From positions 22,185,056 to 22,249,055 of the forward strand of contig JAVTVX010000010.1 of the NCBI GenBank assembly GCA_033439265.1: a stretch of DNA of 64,000 nucleotides, read 5' to 3'. The notes beneath the pieces were generated by a model. The model saw nothing but the letters and a program-made list of their open reading frames with translations, searched no databases and was not told where the DNA came from. The position numbers and the translations under genes are program-made. The DNA comes from Dillenia suffruticosa. Taxonomy: Eukaryota; Streptophyta; Magnoliopsida; Dilleniales; Dilleniaceae. Positions 60,894 to 64,000 of the stretch are shown here, piece after piece. Numbering within the stretch: position 1 is the stretch's first letter; every line of letters starts with the position of its first letter.

Positions 60894-61229
60894 TCATAAT
60901 TTACCGGTATATTGCTTTTTAGGCTTGTGATGAGAAGTAAGACTAGAGATCTCAAACCCTGATCCTAGAAATGATTCAATCTCATCACGGCCAACGATCT
61001 CAAAGAATTGCAAGGCTGGGAATTTACGCTTGTTCTTCAAGCTCACTAACCTTTGTTTTTGCGGTGCTGGTGGGCATGTTCTGATTGGTTGAATCTTGTG
61101 ATCTTGAGAAGTTGGAGTCTTGCACCCTTCATCTTCGATCTCAACACTCGTCCTGTCTTCAACATCTTTAATTTCGAGAACAAGACCTTGTGCTTGCAAA
61201 CTTTGCCCCCCCTTTTGGTCCTTGGTCAT
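60894..61229 (-). CDS. SIAMESE-RELATED (SMR) CDK inhibitor
   Basis: An intronless 111-residue protein, typical for the family. It carries the family signature TPTSQDHKIQPIRTCPPAP (38-56). The KRKFPALQFFEIVGRDEIESFL segment (67-88) corresponds to the Phe-rich and acidic motif used for cyclin-CDK contact. SMR proteins are small nuclear inhibitors that block mitosis and promote endoreduplication or cell-cycle arrest, often under stress. Which SMR it is cannot be told from sequence memory. The start MTKDQKGGQ gives the usual length. A (GA)n tract lies just upstream on the + strand (61296-61317), in the probable leader. Confidence 0.88.
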   Translation of the reverse strand: MTKDQKGGQSLQAQGLVLEIKDVEDRTSVEIEDEGCKTPTSQDHKIQPIRTCPPAPQKQRLVSLKNKRKFPALQFFEIVGRDEIESFLGSGFEISSLTSHHKPKKQYTGKL

Positions 61230-61239
61230 ATCGTCAATC

Positions 61240-64000
61240 TTTCAGTGGACTCTAGCAAAGAGATATTAGGGTTTGAAGAAAATGAAAGAGTTTAGAGAGA
61301 GAGAGAGAGAGAGAGAGATGTATGGTGTGATTTAATATTTACATATGATATATTAAAGATACAAGGACTTGACAAGTCGTTTGTTTTGGTTTTCTCTCTC
61401 ATACTTATCCTGTGGAATACATATAAATCTCATTTTTCCTTTTTCACCTTTGCACCTTTTAATTCTCTCTTGCTTTCTTCTTTCTCCTCCTTTCTACCAT
61501 AGGTTGCACGTGGACTTAAACCGTACAACCTTATATTAATTTCTACCTTGTCTTTCTCTAACTTAATGACAATGAATTCAAAGCTTTGACAGTTTTGGCT
61601 GTTGAACGTCCCTTCCCAATGGTCACAATAAAATTCGCAGCTATTTATATCTGCTATGAAATAAATACTGTAAATGTACCTTATACGGTGTTTGGTGCAC
61701 GAATCATACAAGGTGAAACTCCTAGTTATATATTTCTTGGGGCTTATGTACCATACTACCTTTCTATGTGGAGGTTTCTAACATACAGTACACAACATGA
61801 CATTTCGACTTAGACAGCTTCGCTCCTTGACCTGCGCATCCAATGAACTCTCTCTCTCTCTCTCTCTCCCTCTCTCCCTCTTCCTCTCCCCACTTTTATC
61901 TTCTCTCTCTCTCTCTGACGCGTCAAGTGTCATAAATCTCTCTCTCTACAGCATTTTTGTCGTCTACACATACATATTATTTCGCATAGGATACCGTTGG
62001 GGACATCTAGAGAGAAATAATTCGGGCATCGATCGTGACATGACACGGAATTTCCGCAGCTAAGTATCCACTGAACTTATGTTTTTTTTTTTTGGTGAAT
62101 CTCTCGCCAACGCATCCAATTGACGCTTCTGATAGTTCCTCGTTCCAAATGGCATTTTATACCTTTTTGAGATAATGTGAACTAGATTTTTCGTGATGTA
62201 CAGCTAGAATAGTATTTTAGATACGGAGGATCAAAACCTGAATGTTACTGAATAGTGAGTGAGGTCCGTCTGAATCCGAGGAAGAGGCTAATGCTTATTC
62301 GGCCCTCTTCCACGTGAAAAAAGCATCATCTTTGGGGTGAGGCTAAGGCCAAAGGTGCTGTATCCAACAATATTTTTGGCACCCCCAATATTTTATGTGT
62401 CTATGTTTGTCTATTTTTATATATTGTCAGTGTCACCAATAAGATAATCTCTCTCTCTCTCTCATCGATTATAATTCTACTTGTCCTAGAATGCGCTCTT
62501 CATGATTCAAATTTTTATTAAAGAGATCAAATGAATAGAAAATTAAATAAATTGAATCCTACACGAATGTCCACATTAATAAAAAGATGAAAAATTTTCA
62601 AATCAGATAATTTGCAATTTTTTAAATATCTTTTCAATCAATAAAAAAAATAATAAAACATAGCGACTTAGAGGGATATATAAGATATGTTCCATTTGGT
62701 AATTAACTAATTTAATCTTTCTAATTTTTTTTTTTCAAAAAAAAAAAAAAAAAGAGAGCGTCGTGATCTAGATTGCATGAAAATGAAAACAAGGAAACAA
62801 AAATGTATATAAAATGATATAGAAAAATGACACTTTATAAGAATATAAAAAATGTAAATAGAGGCAAAGGTGTAAATATAAATATATATATATATATATA
62901 TATGTATTTTTTTATAAAAATTAATTAATTTAGTATATTAAAATATTTTAAAAATGAAAATATCATGTCATCTTTTTCTTTTTAATTACACTAGGATTTA
63001 AATATGATAAAGGAGTGATCGTAACTATTAGACTATAATCAAAGTTAAAATATCTGTCATCCATGGTCAAACCAGAAGATGCTTCCTGATATCATGGCCT
63101 CGGTGCGTTTTAAACAGCGAATGCGGTACGCGGGAAACCCGTCCTAATTTTGGAAGTACCACATTCTTTGATCCGGCCCAACTCTTGAGGCCGATTTTCA
63201 GAACTAAGCCGGGCATTAAAACCCATAATTTGGGCTCTGGTCATGAAGCTTGGACCAAAGTTTTTTATTATTTATTTATTATGTAAGTTAATACTTGTTA
63301 TCGACCGATATTTAAATTTAATTCAATTAATTTGATTAAACACTGTGAATCCATTAAGGAGTTGACTCTTCAAATATCTATTTTTTTAATCCTAAAATTC
63401 AAACATGAGATTTTTATCAAGGGGATATAGCGGCCGACCATCACACTCATAGTTTATAGATAAAGAGTGGGAAGGCTACCATGAAAGCCGGTAGCCTAGG
63501 CCATTGGTAGTACTTTTTATAAAATGTGGAATGAAAAGGAATGAGAGGGGGCTGCCTTCTCTATTCTTTCCCAATTGCATTGCCCTCAATTGCAGTGGCT
63601 TGTTTCCACAACACAAGTAGCCGTACTTTGGAAACTCTTTGGACTTCCTGAAAGCAGAGGAGGCATTGTAACCAAAAAAGAAAAAGAAAGCAGAGGAGGC
63701 ACTGCAGGTGATGACTCGTATAATTCTTGTGCAAATAGTTAAGATGTTTTTGCAGTCACGGGCTAAACATTTTGTCACTACCAATCCAAACAAGATCATG
63801 ACTCAGACTGACACGATCCCATCCCCATAATCCATAATCGAGAATCCCTCCACCATTTTAAGATCCTCACCTCCCACTTCTAGTTACACCTAGCACAGGT
63901 CCCACAAGCCCAAAAATTTATATAAATCTCTACGAGGAAGTGAAATATAATATGTATTTTGATTATAATTTTAAATAATAAATATTATAATTTTTAAGAT
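61240..64000. other. SMR upstream region and window end
   Basis: It holds the probable SMR promoter, CT tracts at about 61850-61940, a (TA)n tract near 62882-62901 and an 18-bp direct repeat ('gaaagcagaggaggca') near 63650 and 63686. No coding region is supported. Confidence 0.5.

Noticed and set aside
63476..63799. 107-codon minus-strand frame near the window end
   Set aside because: No family similarity; it contains low-complexity Phe runs and a short direct repeat.

Overview
The window is nuclear DNA from a eudicot plant. It is AT-rich, its genes have introns with GT-AG boundaries, gene density is low, and (GA)n/(TC)n, (TA)n and homopolymer tracts are common. All recognisable proteins are plant families: STOP1-type zinc finger, chloroplast Rieske oxygenase, SIAMESE-RELATED CDK inhibitor, NDR1/HIN1-like and ATL RING-H2. 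I cannot name the genus. Exon joins were worked out by hand from splice sites, reading phase and family similarity.

Layout: (1) 3.9-5.2 kb, an intronless STOP1/STOP2-like C2H2 factor (+). (2) 8.2-8.6 kb, a canonical histone H2B (+) with a histone octamer in its promoter. (3) 9.2-13.0 kb, a 7-exon PTC52/ACD1-like Rieske oxygenase (-). Behind its 5' end lie a perfect 16-bp hairpin and a 1.7-kb T-rich higher-order tandem array. (4) 15.5-15.8 kb, a 69-residue one-pass membrane protein (-). (5) 20.2-21.1 kb, the cell-cycle adaptor CKS1 (-), followed by a 104-bp tandem repeat. (6) 23.1-30.8 kb, an 18-exon nuclear PHD/GNAT regulator (-) with a repeat-filled intron and a GC-AG intron. (7) 31-39 kb, a gene desert holding a decayed tandem array. 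(8) 39.4-40.0 kb, an NDR1/HIN1-like gene broken by a frameshift (+). (9) 44.8-50.1 kb, a 7-exon, 834-residue RING protein (+). (10) 52.3-53.0 kb, an ATL-type RING-H2 gene whose first histidine ligand is glutamine (-). (11) 55.4-58.3 kb, an H2B.8/H2B.S-like histone variant (-) lying directly against a truncated VPS41 pseudogene (-). A fold-back element follows at 58.5-59.2 kb. (12) 60.9-61.2 kb, a SIAMESE-RELATED CDK inhibitor (-).

The genes do not form an operon-like system. Two themes recur: chromatin (canonical H2B, the H2B variant, the PHD/GNAT regulator) and cell-cycle control (CKS1, SMR). The most notable locus is the H2B variant. It has a long lysine/glutamate-rich disordered tail, lacks the usual ubiquitination lysine, and has a seed-type RY element beside its TATA box. 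Its upstream region abuts the breakpoint of the VPS41 fragment.
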